Source of the DNA: Promethearchaeota archaeon
Lineage (GTDB): Archaea > Asgardarchaeota > Lokiarchaeia > Sigyniarchaeales > SOKP01
Reading direction: 5' to 3'
Assembly: GCA_030606095.1 (NCBI GenBank)
Contig: JAUWHC010000017.1
Span: 1-16,761 of the forward strand
Length of the DNA stretch: 16,761 nt
How positions within the stretch are numbered: the stretch's first letter is position 1; each line of letters starts with the position of its first letter. The position numbers and the translations under genes were made by a program. Below the pieces are notes generated by a model. It worked only from the letters and a program-made list of their open reading frames with translations, did no database searches and was not told the origin of the DNA. Positions 7,573 to 14,998 of the stretch are shown one piece after another.

Positions 7573-9099
7573 ATGTCCTTTAAGGTTGGAATTGTTTTTA
7601 ATTTTCTTCAATTACCTGATGTTTCTAAATACCCTTTCGTAATTAACAAACGAAATGACCATATAATTGTTAAAAAGGGATTGTTTGTATTCACTAGAAC
7701 AATTGAGGGTTATTTAATCGGCATAATTGAGAAAATTGTTTTAGTTAACGAATATTTCTCAGATGCCTTAACAATTAAATCTTATAACAACGAAAACAAT
7801 CCCAATATTCTCAAAGGGCTATTTCCTAGTGATGATTTTGAATATGCTATTGCTATCGTTAGGAATTTAGGGATTATAGAGTTTAAAGAGGATAGCGAAG
7901 AAGAAATTAGATTAATAACAAGGATGTCGTATCCTGCGAGTCCCGGTAAAGAAGTTTATTTGGTAGAAGAAAACATTCTCAATAATTTTATAGGTTTCGA
8001 TAAAGTGCATGGTTTAAATTTAGGAAAATTAAATATATCAAATATCGATGCTTACATAGACATGAATCGATTATTGAATAAACACCTTGCCATTCTTTCG
8101 ATATCGGGAGGTGGTAAAAGTTATCTTACTTCTATTATTATTGAAGAACTATTAACAAGAAATAAAACTTTTGGAACGCCTGCAATTATAATGATTGATG
8201 TCCATGGAGAATATAAATATCTAAATGCTATCTCTAAGATAAAAAATAAAGTTAAAGTTATAGACACTTCATACTTTCAAATATCTGTACCTAAATTGAG
8301 TGCTTATTCTTTTAAGAAATACCAAGAGCAAATATCTAACGTGCAAATAAGAGAATTATCTAAGTACATTAAGAAATTAAGGAAAAATAAAGATTTAAAG
8401 AATAATTATAATCTAAATAACATTATAGATGCAATTGAAAACGAACCTGACGGTAATAAAAGTACAAAGCAAGCTTTAGTGGGATGGCTTTCTGAATTAG
8501 AACATTTAACCCTTTTTGGCTCGCAAGAAAATCCATTTTTAAAAAAAGTCATAAATCAAGGAGAAATTACTATTTTTAATCTTCAAAACGAAATTTCGAT
8601 TCGTAAAAAACAAATAATAGTTGATTATATTTGTAGTCGTTTGTTTTATCTAAGAAGAATGAATGAAGTTCCCCCTTTTTTATTAATTATTGAAGAGGCT
8701 CACCAATTCGCTCCTGAAGCTGCTCATTCCAAGGCACTATCTAAATATATAATTGAAACTATCGCCAGGGAGGGAAGGAAATTCATGGCGTGTTTATGTT
8801 TAATAAGCCAAAGACCAAAAAAGTTAAGCACAACGGCTCTATCTCAAATTAACTCAAAACTGATTCTAAATATTAAGAACCCATACGATTTAAAGCATTT
8901 AATGGATAGTTCAGAAGCTATCACTAAAGAGTACGCTGATATGATTTCAAGTTTAGGAGTAGGTGAAATGTTATTGATGGGAAATGCTGTAAATTATCCT
9001 ATATTTTTAAAAATAAGGGAGAGAAAATTTATATCTCAAATTGAAAATATATCTTTAGCCCAAGTGTGTTTAAATTGGAAAAAATTCCAATCAATTTAA
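7573..9099 (+). CDS. HerA-like P-loop ATPase
   Basis: A hexameric DNA-translocating ATPase of the HerA/FtsK superfamily. Archaeal HerA works with the nuclease NurA in DNA end resection. Seen: an N-terminal beta-rich region (about 1-130) that fits the HAS-barrel, then a P-loop at 176-183 ending GGGKS. The Walker B/catalytic segment LLIIEEAH has E374 and E375 followed by the family's AH, and SQRP (412-415) gives the likely arginine finger R414. The central part (about 240-340) is the variable helical insert. Length (508) matches HerA. Oddities: the first P-loop glycine is a serine (S176), and there is no nurA, mre11 or rad50 next to it, unlike the common archaeal operon. It ends convergently, overlapping the small minus-strand gene by 9 bp. 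It could be a HerA paralogue with a different partner, so I leave the symbol blank. Confidence 0.85.
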   Translation: MSFKVGIVFNFLQLPDVSKYPFVINKRNDHIIVKKGLFVFTRTIEGYLIGIIEKIVLVNEYFSDALTIKSYNNENNPNILKGLFPSDDFEYAIAIVRNLGIIEFKEDSEEEIRLITRMSYPASPGKEVYLVEENILNNFIGFDKVHGLNLGKLNISNIDAYIDMNRLLNKHLAILSISGGGKSYLTSIIIEELLTRNKTFGTPAIIMIDVHGEYKYLNAISKIKNKVKVIDTSYFQISVPKLSAYSFKKYQEQISNVQIRELSKYIKKLRKNKDLKNNYNLNNIIDAIENEPDGNKSTKQALVGWLSELEHLTLFGSQENPFLKKVINQGEITIFNLQNEISIRKKQIIVDYICSRLFYLRRMNEVPPFLLIIEEAHQFAPEAAHSKALSKYIIETIAREGRKFMACLCLISQRPKKLSTTALSQINSKLILNIKNPYDLKHLMDSSEAITKEYADMISSLGVGEMLLMGNAVNYPIFLKIRERKFISQIENISLAQVCLNWKKFQSI

Positions 9100-9366
9100 G
9101 CCTTCTAGAATTTCTTCTCTAATTTTTTGAGATTGTTTGTTAAGCACAATCATCTTTTTGGTTTTTGAGACTCGGAAGACATTAATAATAGTTCGGCTTT
9201 CTAATTTCATCAATAATTCTTCTAACATCAATGGGTTAATGTAATGGAATTCCTTTTTAAGTAGTTCTTCCAATCGTTTATTCAGAACTTCTCCTTTATT
9301 TTTAATCAGAATGTCTATTAAAGAATTTACTACAGGTTTTTGATTCCAACGTTGTGTTTCGATTAT
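9091..9366 (-). CDS. Small winged-helix-like protein, start uncertain
   Basis: A small soluble protein of about 60-91 residues, rich in Lys, Glu and Leu. The predicted pattern is helix (VVNSLIDILIKN), helix (KRLEELLKK), helix (NPLMLEELLMKLES), then a two-strand wing (TIINVFRV, KKMIVLN) and a last helix. This looks like a winged helix-turn-helix DNA-binding domain, but I do not recognise a family. The only canonical start in frame is TTG at 9273 (60 residues), which would cut off the first helix. The frame stays open up to a TGA at 9372-9370, and a good Shine-Dalgarno (AGGTGA, 9375-9370) sits just before ATA (9366) and ATC (9363). I therefore give the ATA as the tentative start (91 residues). 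It overlaps the end of the HerA-like gene by 9 bp, tail to tail, and lies downstream of cdc48 on the same strand. Confidence 0.55.
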   Translation of the reverse strand: MIETQRWNQKPVVNSLIDILIKNKGEVLNKRLEELLKKEFHYINPLMLEELLMKLESRTIINVFRVSKTKKMIVLNKQSQKIREEILEGLN

Positions 9367-9369
9367 TAA

Positions 9370-9375
9370 TCACCT
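9370..9375 (-). promoter_or_regulatory. Shine-Dalgarno before small winged-helix frame
   Basis: AGGTGA on the minus strand matches the archaeal anti-Shine-Dalgarno well. It lies 3 bases before an ATA and 6 bases before an ATC in the winged-helix frame. A GTG inside it (9373-9371) opens a different frame that stops after 23 codons. The site is one of few clear ribosome-binding sites in the window. Confidence 0.4.
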
Positions 9376-9392
9376 TTTAATCAATTTCAAAT

Positions 9393-9401
9393 AAAAAAAA
9401 A
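9393..9401 (-). terminator. T-tract terminator after cdc48
   Basis: Nine consecutive T residues on the minus strand, 46 bases beyond the Cdc48 stop codon, form a strong archaeal-type T-tract terminator. It sits upstream of the small winged-helix frame, suggesting that gene has its own promoter or is read by leak-through. Confidence 0.45.
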
Positions 9402-9447
9402 GTATATTGTAATTAAAATGATTTTTCTCAAATTAACTTTATGAATA

Positions 9448-11679
9448 TTACATAACCATTCGATCTTCTTTGGATTGTTCAATAATTCTACTTTTAAATT
9501 TTTCCCCAAACTTTTCATACCATTTAATTACTTCGGGTAATATACTAGGATTAATTAATTCTGATGCCTGTTTAAAGTGCTCTTTCGTAATTTTTCTTGC
9601 TCTTATATTTTCTCTAAGGGCAATCATACCCGCCTCGCGACATAATGTCTCAATATCCGCACCAGAGAAACCATTTAATGTCTTATTTAAGACATCCAAA
9701 TCTATATTATTCGCAAGTGGCATATCTTTAGTAAATATTTTTAATATTTCAAATCTTCCTATTTCATCAGGCGGGGGTACCAATAACATCCTATCAATTC
9801 TTCCAGGTCGGATTAAGGCTGGGTCTAAAATATCAGGGCGGTTGGTAGCAGCAATCACCACAATATCTTTCTTAACTTCTAAACCATCTAATTCAGTTAA
9901 AAATTGTGACAGAACTTTTTCGGATACTCCCGAATCTGTAGTATGCCTACCTCTACTTGGAGCTATTGAATCAAATTCATCAAAAAAGATAATACATGGT
10001 GCCGCCATTTTTGCTTTTCGAAAAATTTCGCGAATTGCTTTTTCGCTTTCTCCTACGTATTTAGATAACAATTCAGGTCCTTTAATAGAGATAAAATTAG
10101 CTTTACTTTCGTGTGCAACTGCCCTTGCCAAAAGCGTTTTTCCACACCCGGGTGGCCCATATAATAAGATTCCTCTAGGAGGATTTATTCCCATACGCTC
10201 AAATATTTTTGGATGCGATAAAGGCCAATCTACAGCCTCTATTAGTTTCTGTTTTAATTCCTCTAATCCGCCTATCTGATCCCATGAAACATTTGGTATT
10301 TCAACAAATACTTCTTTTATTCCAGATGGCATTACTTCCTTTAAAGCCTCCTCAAAATCAGCTTTAGTTACCTCTATTTGTTCAAGTAATTCTGGATCTA
10401 TCATTTCAGAATCTAAATCAATCTTTGGTAGATACCTTCTAAGAGCTGCCATCGCAGCTTCTCTGCACACTGCCATTATATCCGCTCCAACGAATCCATG
10501 AGTAATGTTAGCGTAATCTTTTAGAGATATTTTATCGAGAGGCATATTTCTTGTGTGAATTTGAAAAACTTCTTTTCTTCCTTTTTCATTTGGAACTTTT
10601 ATCTCAATTTCGCGATCAAATCGGCCTGGACGCCTTAGAGCGGGATCTAAGCTGTTAGGTCTATTTGTTGCACCAATAACGATAACTTTTCCTCTACTAT
10701 GTAGCCCATCCATCAAGGCTAATAATTGAGCAACAACCCTTCGCTCTACTTCACCAGTTACAGTTTCTCTTTTTGGGGCAATTGCATCGATCTCATCAAT
10801 AAATATTATTGATGGGCTCTTTTCTTCAGCGTCAATAAATATTTTCCGTAATTTTTTCTCAGATTCGCCATAAAATTTGCTCATAATTTCTGGACCGTTT
10901 ATTGAAATAAAATAGGCTTCGCTTTCATTAGCTACAGCTCTCGCCAACAAAGTTTTTCCGCAACCAGGAGGGCCCCTTAATAAAATTCCTTTTGGGGGAT
11001 CAATACCTAGACGTTTAAATAAAGAGGGGTGTCTTAGTGGGAGTTCAACCATTTCTCTAACCCTTTGTATCTCGCGATCTAATCCACCAACATCTTCATA
11101 AGTAACGTAATCAGCTCCCTTTTCTTCGTCTTCAGTAATATTTTCGCTAATATGTAGCGCTGTTTCAGGTTTAATCATACAAACACCACTTGGTCTTATG
11201 CTTATAACTTTAAACGTAATCTCTCGACTTATTCCTATTGAGATAAATATAATATCATCGATCGTAACAGGATAATTATTTAATTTTCGTTTAACGAAAG
11301 TTTCGAATCTAGGATTGGACTTTATTTTTACGCTTATTGGCGCCAAAACAATATTTTGAGAGGGATGAGCGTTGACTTTCCGAATTTGGATAGTTTCATC
11401 TATGCTTGCTCCCGTATTTTTTTTTAATCTAGAATCGATACGAATAATGCCTAATCCACTATCTTGGGGATAACTCGGCCAAGCGATTCCCGCACTTTCT
11501 TTCTTTCCAGAAAGAGCGATGACATCGCCAGTTTGAATATTTAACTTTTCCATAGTTTCTTGATCAATTCTAGCAATATTACGTCCAATATCCCTTTTTT
11601 TAGCTTCTTGCACCCGCAGTGCAATTATTTGTGAATCTTTATTATTTGTTCCCTTTTTATCGTTCTCTTTAGTTGACAT
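9448..11679 (-). CDS. cdc48: Cdc48/VAT-type double-AAA ATPase
   Basis: An AAA unfoldase that extracts and unfolds proteins, acting as a hexamer in the cytosol and feeding the proteasome. Seen, numbering from the ATG at 11679 (743 residues): an N domain of about 25-200 (double-psi barrel plus second subdomain). D1 has Walker A GPPGCGKT at 236-243, Walker B IIFIDEID with D295-E296, and GATNRP sensor and RPGRFDRE arginine-finger segments. D2 has Walker A at 508-515, Walker B IIFFDEFD with D567-E568, and RPGRIDR. The D1 pore segment is KFYGES and D2 has KYVGES. The C terminus ends in DRMVM and lacks the HbYX proteasome-docking motif. An in-frame TTG at 11697 would add six residues, but the TATA element at 11711-11723 places transcription start at about 11690, downstream of it, so I chose the ATG. 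It follows FEN1 on the same strand, 88 bp away, with its own promoter. Confidence 0.95.
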   Translation of the reverse strand: MSTKENDKKGTNNKDSQIIALRVQEAKKRDIGRNIARIDQETMEKLNIQTGDVIALSGKKESAGIAWPSYPQDSGLGIIRIDSRLKKNTGASIDETIQIRKVNAHPSQNIVLAPISVKIKSNPRFETFVKRKLNNYPVTIDDIIFISIGISREITFKVISIRPSGVCMIKPETALHISENITEDEEKGADYVTYEDVGGLDREIQRVREMVELPLRHPSLFKRLGIDPPKGILLRGPPGCGKTLLARAVANESEAYFISINGPEIMSKFYGESEKKLRKIFIDAEEKSPSIIFIDEIDAIAPKRETVTGEVERRVVAQLLALMDGLHSRGKVIVIGATNRPNSLDPALRRPGRFDREIEIKVPNEKGRKEVFQIHTRNMPLDKISLKDYANITHGFVGADIMAVCREAAMAALRRYLPKIDLDSEMIDPELLEQIEVTKADFEEALKEVMPSGIKEVFVEIPNVSWDQIGGLEELKQKLIEAVDWPLSHPKIFERMGINPPRGILLYGPPGCGKTLLARAVAHESKANFISIKGPELLSKYVGESEKAIREIFRKAKMAAPCIIFFDEFDSIAPSRGRHTTDSGVSEKVLSQFLTELDGLEVKKDIVVIAATNRPDILDPALIRPGRIDRMLLVPPPDEIGRFEILKIFTKDMPLANNIDLDVLNKTLNGFSGADIETLCREAGMIALRENIRARKITKEHFKQASELINPSILPEVIKWYEKFGEKFKSRIIEQSKEDRMVM

Positions 11680-11710
11680 TTTAGATCGGATAAACAAAGT
11701 GCAATTTTCA

Positions 11711-11723
11711 ATATATATATAAA
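11711..11723 (-). promoter_or_regulatory. TATA box for cdc48
   Basis: TTTATATATATAT on the minus strand is the strongest TATA box in the window. It is centred about 38 bases before the ATG at 11679, so transcription should start near 11690, giving a leader of about 11 bases. Confidence 0.55.
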
Positions 11724-11767
11724 GTAATACTTTTGTAAAAATTTTCCTTTTTTTCTAATTTTAAGTT

Positions 11768-12823
11768 TTAATTTTTTTTAAAGAAGTTGTCCAAAGACAC
11801 CTGTCTTTTAGAAGAATCTTGCTTTTTCAACCGTTCAATTGCGTTTTCAACCCTGTTTTTTGAAAAATTGTGTTGCTCTATCAACAATTCTTTAACTTTC
11901 TCGTAATTAATTTTTTCCCATATTATCTTTGGATATTTCTTTTTTACATCTGGGTATAAAAAGATATCTTTTATTTGGTCAATCAATTCTTTTTCTATTT
12001 GAATTTCTATATTACCAACTTTTACGTTATTTTTTAAAATATTTTCTAACGTACCAAATTTCTTGATTAGGTCATAAGCCTTATGTTGACCTATTCCCTT
12101 AATTCCAGGGAAAAAATCAGTTCCTATTAAAATCCCCATCTCTATCAACTGTTCTCGAGTAATATTTAAATTTTCAAGAAATTTAGATAATGATATGTAT
12201 TCTATATCTAAAGTGACTGTGGTATCTCTAACCTTTTTACTTCTGCTTATTGCGAAATTTCTAATTAACCTTTTTCCTCCAAATAATAACGTGTCATAAT
12301 CCTGGGATGCACACGCCCAAGCATCACCAACTTCAACTAGAAAGGCAGATTGGGCTTCCCCTTCAGAGCTCGCTTCTACAATTGGAATCCCCAGATATCT
12401 TAATAATTTTTTACTATCTTCAATCATTTTCGTATCTAATTTAGATGTCATCTGAGCGAATTTTTTCGCTTCTCTAAAATCTTCCTTCTCCTGAGCTTTT
12501 ATCATCTTTTCCTTAGCATCTTCTTTAATCCTCCTTCGTTCTTTTATTGTTTCTAATTTTAATTCAGAAGGAGTTCCATCAAACACATAAATTGGTTTAA
12601 TATTGTACTCTAAAAAATTTATTGTTCGATAAAATAATCCAGATAGATGAGAAGTCACATTACCATTATAATCTTTTAAAGGTGTGCCATCTCTTTGCCT
12701 AATTATTGCTAAAAATTGATAGATCGTGTTAAATGCATCAATAGCAATGCGTTTATTTAATAGATTATCAAATGTAATAGTCCTTCTTACATCTTTCACT
12801 AATTCATTTATTTTAGTACCCAT
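11768..12823 (-). CDS. fen1: Flap endonuclease 1
   Basis: A structure-specific 5' nuclease that removes RNA-primer flaps during Okazaki fragment maturation and in base excision repair. Seen: the N-terminal XPG domain with D29 and D82 (VFDG), the arch region rich in Lys and Glu (about 88-135), and the internal XPG domain with E154 and E156 (SEGEAQSA), D175 and D177 (SQDYD) and D235 (GTDFFPGIKGIG). This is the full set of seven metal-binding acids, with the helix-hairpin-helix GIKGIG. The C terminus carries a PIP box, QVSLDNFF at 341-348, for the sliding clamp PCNA. Length (351) is normal for archaeal FEN1. The gene follows nob1 with a 59-bp gap and precedes cdc48; it could be part of the NAD kinase-nob1 transcript or use its own TATA-like element at 12871-12879. 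Confidence 0.96.
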   Translation of the reverse strand: MGTKINELVKDVRRTITFDNLLNKRIAIDAFNTIYQFLAIIRQRDGTPLKDYNGNVTSHLSGLFYRTINFLEYNIKPIYVFDGTPSELKLETIKERRRIKEDAKEKMIKAQEKEDFREAKKFAQMTSKLDTKMIEDSKKLLRYLGIPIVEASSEGEAQSAFLVEVGDAWACASQDYDTLLFGGKRLIRNFAISRSKKVRDTTVTLDIEYISLSKFLENLNITREQLIEMGILIGTDFFPGIKGIGQHKAYDLIKKFGTLENILKNNVKVGNIEIQIEKELIDQIKDIFLYPDVKKKYPKIIWEKINYEKVKELLIEQHNFSKNRVENAIERLKKQDSSKRQVSLDNFFKKN

Positions 12824-12870
12824 GGTTTATCTTTTTTATTTTTATCCAATATTAATCTACATTTTTTCCT

Positions 12871-12879
12871 ATATATTTT
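12871..12879 (-). promoter_or_regulatory. Possible TATA element for fen1
   Basis: AAAATATAT on the minus strand lies just after the nob1 stop codon, about 52 bases before the FEN1 ATG. It may drive FEN1 separately from the upstream NAD kinase-nob1 pair. The AT-rich background makes this weak. Confidence 0.25.
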
Positions 12880-12882
12880 GCA

Positions 12883-13440
12883 CTATATTTTTTCCTTTAT
12901 TAGTGGTCTTCTTTTTAGTTTAGATCCACCACACATTTCACAAATTTTATTAAAATCTTTAGGTTTGAAAATAGTTTTACAATAGGGGCAATATATCTCA
13001 AAAAATATCTTTTCTTTTATACCCTCCTTAAATAAAGGCATAAATTTTATTTTTAATTCACTACATAAATTTTCCATGGAATAATCGTTTGTGTAGAGAA
13101 CAATCTCTTGGTTATATGTGTCCATCAATTCTAAAGCTAATGCTATTAAATTCACATCAGCATTAGATAACGCGTTAATATCGCCCGTTAGTTTAGATTT
13201 TGCATCTACAATATTAATGTAATTTTCATTAGCTTTTTTTATAATTAGTTTTCCTAGTTCAACTGCCACTTCTATTCTATGTATAATATTTCTATTCTTA
13301 TCTTTATATCTTTTAACTTGAATCTCATCGATAATTTCTGGAGTGGTGAAAATTCTCTCCTTAAAAAAATTGAAATCGATACCTTTTAAAAAAATGTTAG
13401 TATCAAAAACTAGAATTGAACTCTTCTTCAGGGCTGTCAT
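12883..13440 (-). CDS. nob1: Nob1 rRNA endonuclease (PIN domain plus zinc ribbon)
   Basis: The endonuclease that cuts the 3' end of small-subunit rRNA precursor during late ribosome assembly. Seen: a PIN domain with acidic residues D13 (VFDTNIF), E35/E39 (TTPEIIDEI), D95 (LSNADVNLIALA) and D119 (YTNDYSMEN), which form the two-metal site. A zinc ribbon follows, with CPYC at 151-154 and CEMC at 167-170, and the protein ends in a basic tail. The order and the length (185) match archaeal Nob1. The ATG at 13440 lies 38 bases inside the end of the NAD kinase gene; no later start precedes the catalytic D13, so the overlap is real. Nob1 must therefore be translated from the NAD kinase message. Confidence 0.93.
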   Translation of the reverse strand: MTALKKSSILVFDTNIFLKGIDFNFFKERIFTTPEIIDEIQVKRYKDKNRNIIHRIEVAVELGKLIIKKANENYINIVDAKSKLTGDINALSNADVNLIALALELMDTYNQEIVLYTNDYSMENLCSELKIKFMPLFKEGIKEKIFFEIYCPYCKTIFKPKDFNKICEMCGGSKLKRRPLIKEKI

Positions 13441-14329
13441 CTCTCGGAACTTTTATAGTTCCAATAATTTTTTTCCTTAACCGTCTAATATAATTATCGC
13501 TAATGCTTCTGGAAAGACGGATAAATTTAGTATGGGAGTTTGCCTTTCGGACTTTGATAACTGTATTTGGTTGGATATTTTTAATAGTTCTCTGGCCGTC
13601 AATTATAATTTTTGCACTCAGCCTTGGTCTTAGAAGTTGAATTTCAACTTCGCTATCAATAGGAAGCACTATTGGTTTCAATCCTGATCTCGCAAAACTA
13701 TTTAATGGGGTTATTTGCATAATATCCATCGTGGGTTTTACGATAGCGCCTCCCGCACTTAGATTATACCCCGTAGAGCCTACTGAAGTTGAAATAATAA
13801 TACCATCTAAATAACTTCGATTTAGAAAACAACCATCAATTTTAACTGATGTTAGTAATACTTTAGAGCTTTTTGAAGAAACTATTAATATTTCGTTCAA
13901 TGCATTATTTAATCTAATTTCTTCAGAAGATTTAATTACATATGGGGTTAATTTAGAACATTTTTCAATTAAATATTCTCCTTTTAATACACGATTTATG
14001 TCATTAAAAACGGTTCTTTCATTAGTTTCGTCTAAAAAGCCGAGAGAGCCAATATTTACTCCCAAAATGGGTGGAGCGTTGCGTTGTGATAGGCCACTTG
14101 CCACTCTCAGAATAGTTCCGTCTCCACCAATGGATACGATAAATTTTGTATTTTCATTTGTCATTTCATTTAGATCTTTACCACTATGAAGTAAGATTTT
14201 AGGTGCGATTCTGGTTTCCAATTGAACAATTTCGCCTTTTTTCACTAAATAATCAAAAAGTCTCTTAGTTAATTTTATCGCTCTCTCTGAATCCATTCTA
14301 CAAGCTAATGAAACTGCCTTTTTTTCCAT
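13403..14329 (-). CDS. nadK: NAD kinase
   Basis: Phosphorylates NAD to NADP, using ATP or polyphosphate, in the cytosol. Seen: the hallmark GGDGT motif at 68-72 (D70 catalytic), the ALNEI segment (usual NE/D motif), and the conserved SVGSTGYNLSAGG region followed by TPLNSFARSG and IDGQR, all in family order. Length 308 is normal; the N terminus is a typical helix-strand domain with no targeting signal. The last 30 or so residues, after the usual end of the fold, are basic then acidic (RRLRKK, then DDSPEEEF), and the coding end overlaps nob1 by 38 bp, so the tail may exist partly because of this overlap. The ATG at 14329 follows a TATA-like element at 14377-14388. Confidence 0.94.
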   Translation of the reverse strand: MEKKAVSLACRMDSERAIKLTKRLFDYLVKKGEIVQLETRIAPKILLHSGKDLNEMTNENTKFIVSIGGDGTILRVASGLSQRNAPPILGVNIGSLGFLDETNERTVFNDINRVLKGEYLIEKCSKLTPYVIKSSEEIRLNNALNEILIVSSKSSKVLLTSVKIDGCFLNRSYLDGIIISTSVGSTGYNLSAGGAIVKPTMDIMQITPLNSFARSGLKPIVLPIDSEVEIQLLRPRLSAKIIIDGQRTIKNIQPNTVIKVRKANSHTKFIRLSRSISDNYIRRLRKKIIGTIKVPRDDSPEEEFNSSF

Positions 14330-14376
14330 CGAACTCAGATTTTTTATTAGGTTTTCTTTTTAATTCAAAAAAACAA

Positions 14377-14388
14377 TATAAAAATATA
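14377..14388 (-). promoter_or_regulatory. TATA-like element for nadK-nob1
   Basis: TATATTTTTATA on the minus strand, about 48-59 bases before the NAD kinase ATG, predicts a leader of roughly 25-30 bases. It lies in the 85-bp gap after the aIF5A stop codon. Confidence 0.35.
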
Positions 14389-14414
14389 TTAATTGAAAAA
14401 AAGCTTTATGAATT

Positions 14415-14843
14415 CTAATTAATAATTACTCTATTTATTAACATTTTACCCGCTAATTTCCAATATTCTACTTGTGCCATCGACATTTTTCCAGGATCGG
14501 CTCGTAAATCCTTTATCTTTGCTTTTAAATCTTCCTCTGCTGGCCAATTAACATCCACTGATTCATAGGATTCAAGATCCATAATGTTAATTGATGTATC
14601 TTCAATAAAATTAATCTGTGCCGTGCCTTTTAATATCTCGGGAATGTCAACAACGTGACCCGATGGTATGGTGAGAGATCTCTTGTTATTATCGAATACA
14701 CCAACACAAACGACTCGAACTTTGGCGTGTCCATGTTTTCCTGACTTACTTCTTTCAGAAGCTTTTATAATGCATGGTTCTTCATCAACCATAATGTATT
14801 GCCCAGTTTTAAGCTTTTGAATTTCGGTTCTTCTTATGCTCAT
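14415..14843 (-). CDS. eif5A: Translation initiation factor aIF5A
   Basis: The hypusine-bearing factor that helps ribosomes form peptide bonds at difficult sequences. Seen, from the ATG at 14843 (142 residues): an N-terminal SH3-like domain with the hypusine loop SKSGKHGHAK at 32-41 and K36 as the modified lysine, then the C-terminal OB fold (about 70-142). The frame extends upstream to a GTG at 14903, which would add 20 basic residues unlike any IF5A N terminus. The ATG at 14843 has an AGGAG Shine-Dalgarno 10 bases upstream and gives the usual N terminus, so I chose it. It is divergent from SRP54 and is first in the minus-strand run that continues with NAD kinase. Neither deoxyhypusine synthase nor the hydroxylase is in the window. 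Confidence 0.95.
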   Translation of the reverse strand: MSIRRTEIQKLKTGQYIMVDEEPCIIKASERSKSGKHGHAKVRVVCVGVFDNNKRSLTIPSGHVVDIPEILKGTAQINFIEDTSINIMDLESYESVDVNWPAEEDLKAKIKDLRADPGKMSMAQVEYWKLAGKMLINRVIIN

Positions 14844-14853
14844 AAATAATTTT

Positions 14854-14858
14854 CTCCT
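14854..14858 (-). promoter_or_regulatory. Shine-Dalgarno of aIF5A
   Basis: AGGAG on the minus strand, 10 bases before the ATG at 14843. It decides the start in favour of this ATG over the GTG at 14903, and shows that aIF5A has a leadered message while many neighbours look leaderless. Confidence 0.5.
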
Positions 14859-14964
14859 TTTTTTTTCAATATTAGGTTTATATGAAATATTTTTTATTTT
14901 CACATTTCTTTTTTATATAATATTATCTTTATTTAAAAAAAAATATTAGTTTTTGTTAATATTA

Positions 14965-14974
14965 TTTATTAAAA
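14965..14974 (+). promoter_or_regulatory. TATA-like element for srp54
   Basis: TTTATTAAAA lies 25-34 bases before the ATG at 14999, the spacing expected for a leaderless archaeal transcript. No Shine-Dalgarno is seen before the ATG. Confidence 0.35.
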
Positions 14975-14998
14975 CATAAAAGTAAAAATAGATTTGTT

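Noticed and set aside
3132..9099. A complete defence island (AbiEii-like protein, zinc-ribbon protein, HerA-like ATPase)
   Set aside because: The genes are separated by a glycerol kinase and a membrane protein, lie in different transcripts, and no known HerA partner (Sir2, DUF4297, NurA) is present; the window does not support a single system.
9470..10279. Plus-strand open frame of 269 codons
   Set aside because: It lies wholly inside cdc48 on the opposite strand. Its translation is a low-complexity mirror of the conserved AAA codons, with no motif or promoter.
12726..12923. Plus-strand hydrophobic frame of 65 codons upstream of FEN1
   Set aside because: Antisense to the FEN1 N terminus and its promoter. 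The hydrophobic run comes from T-rich DNA rather than a designed membrane segment.
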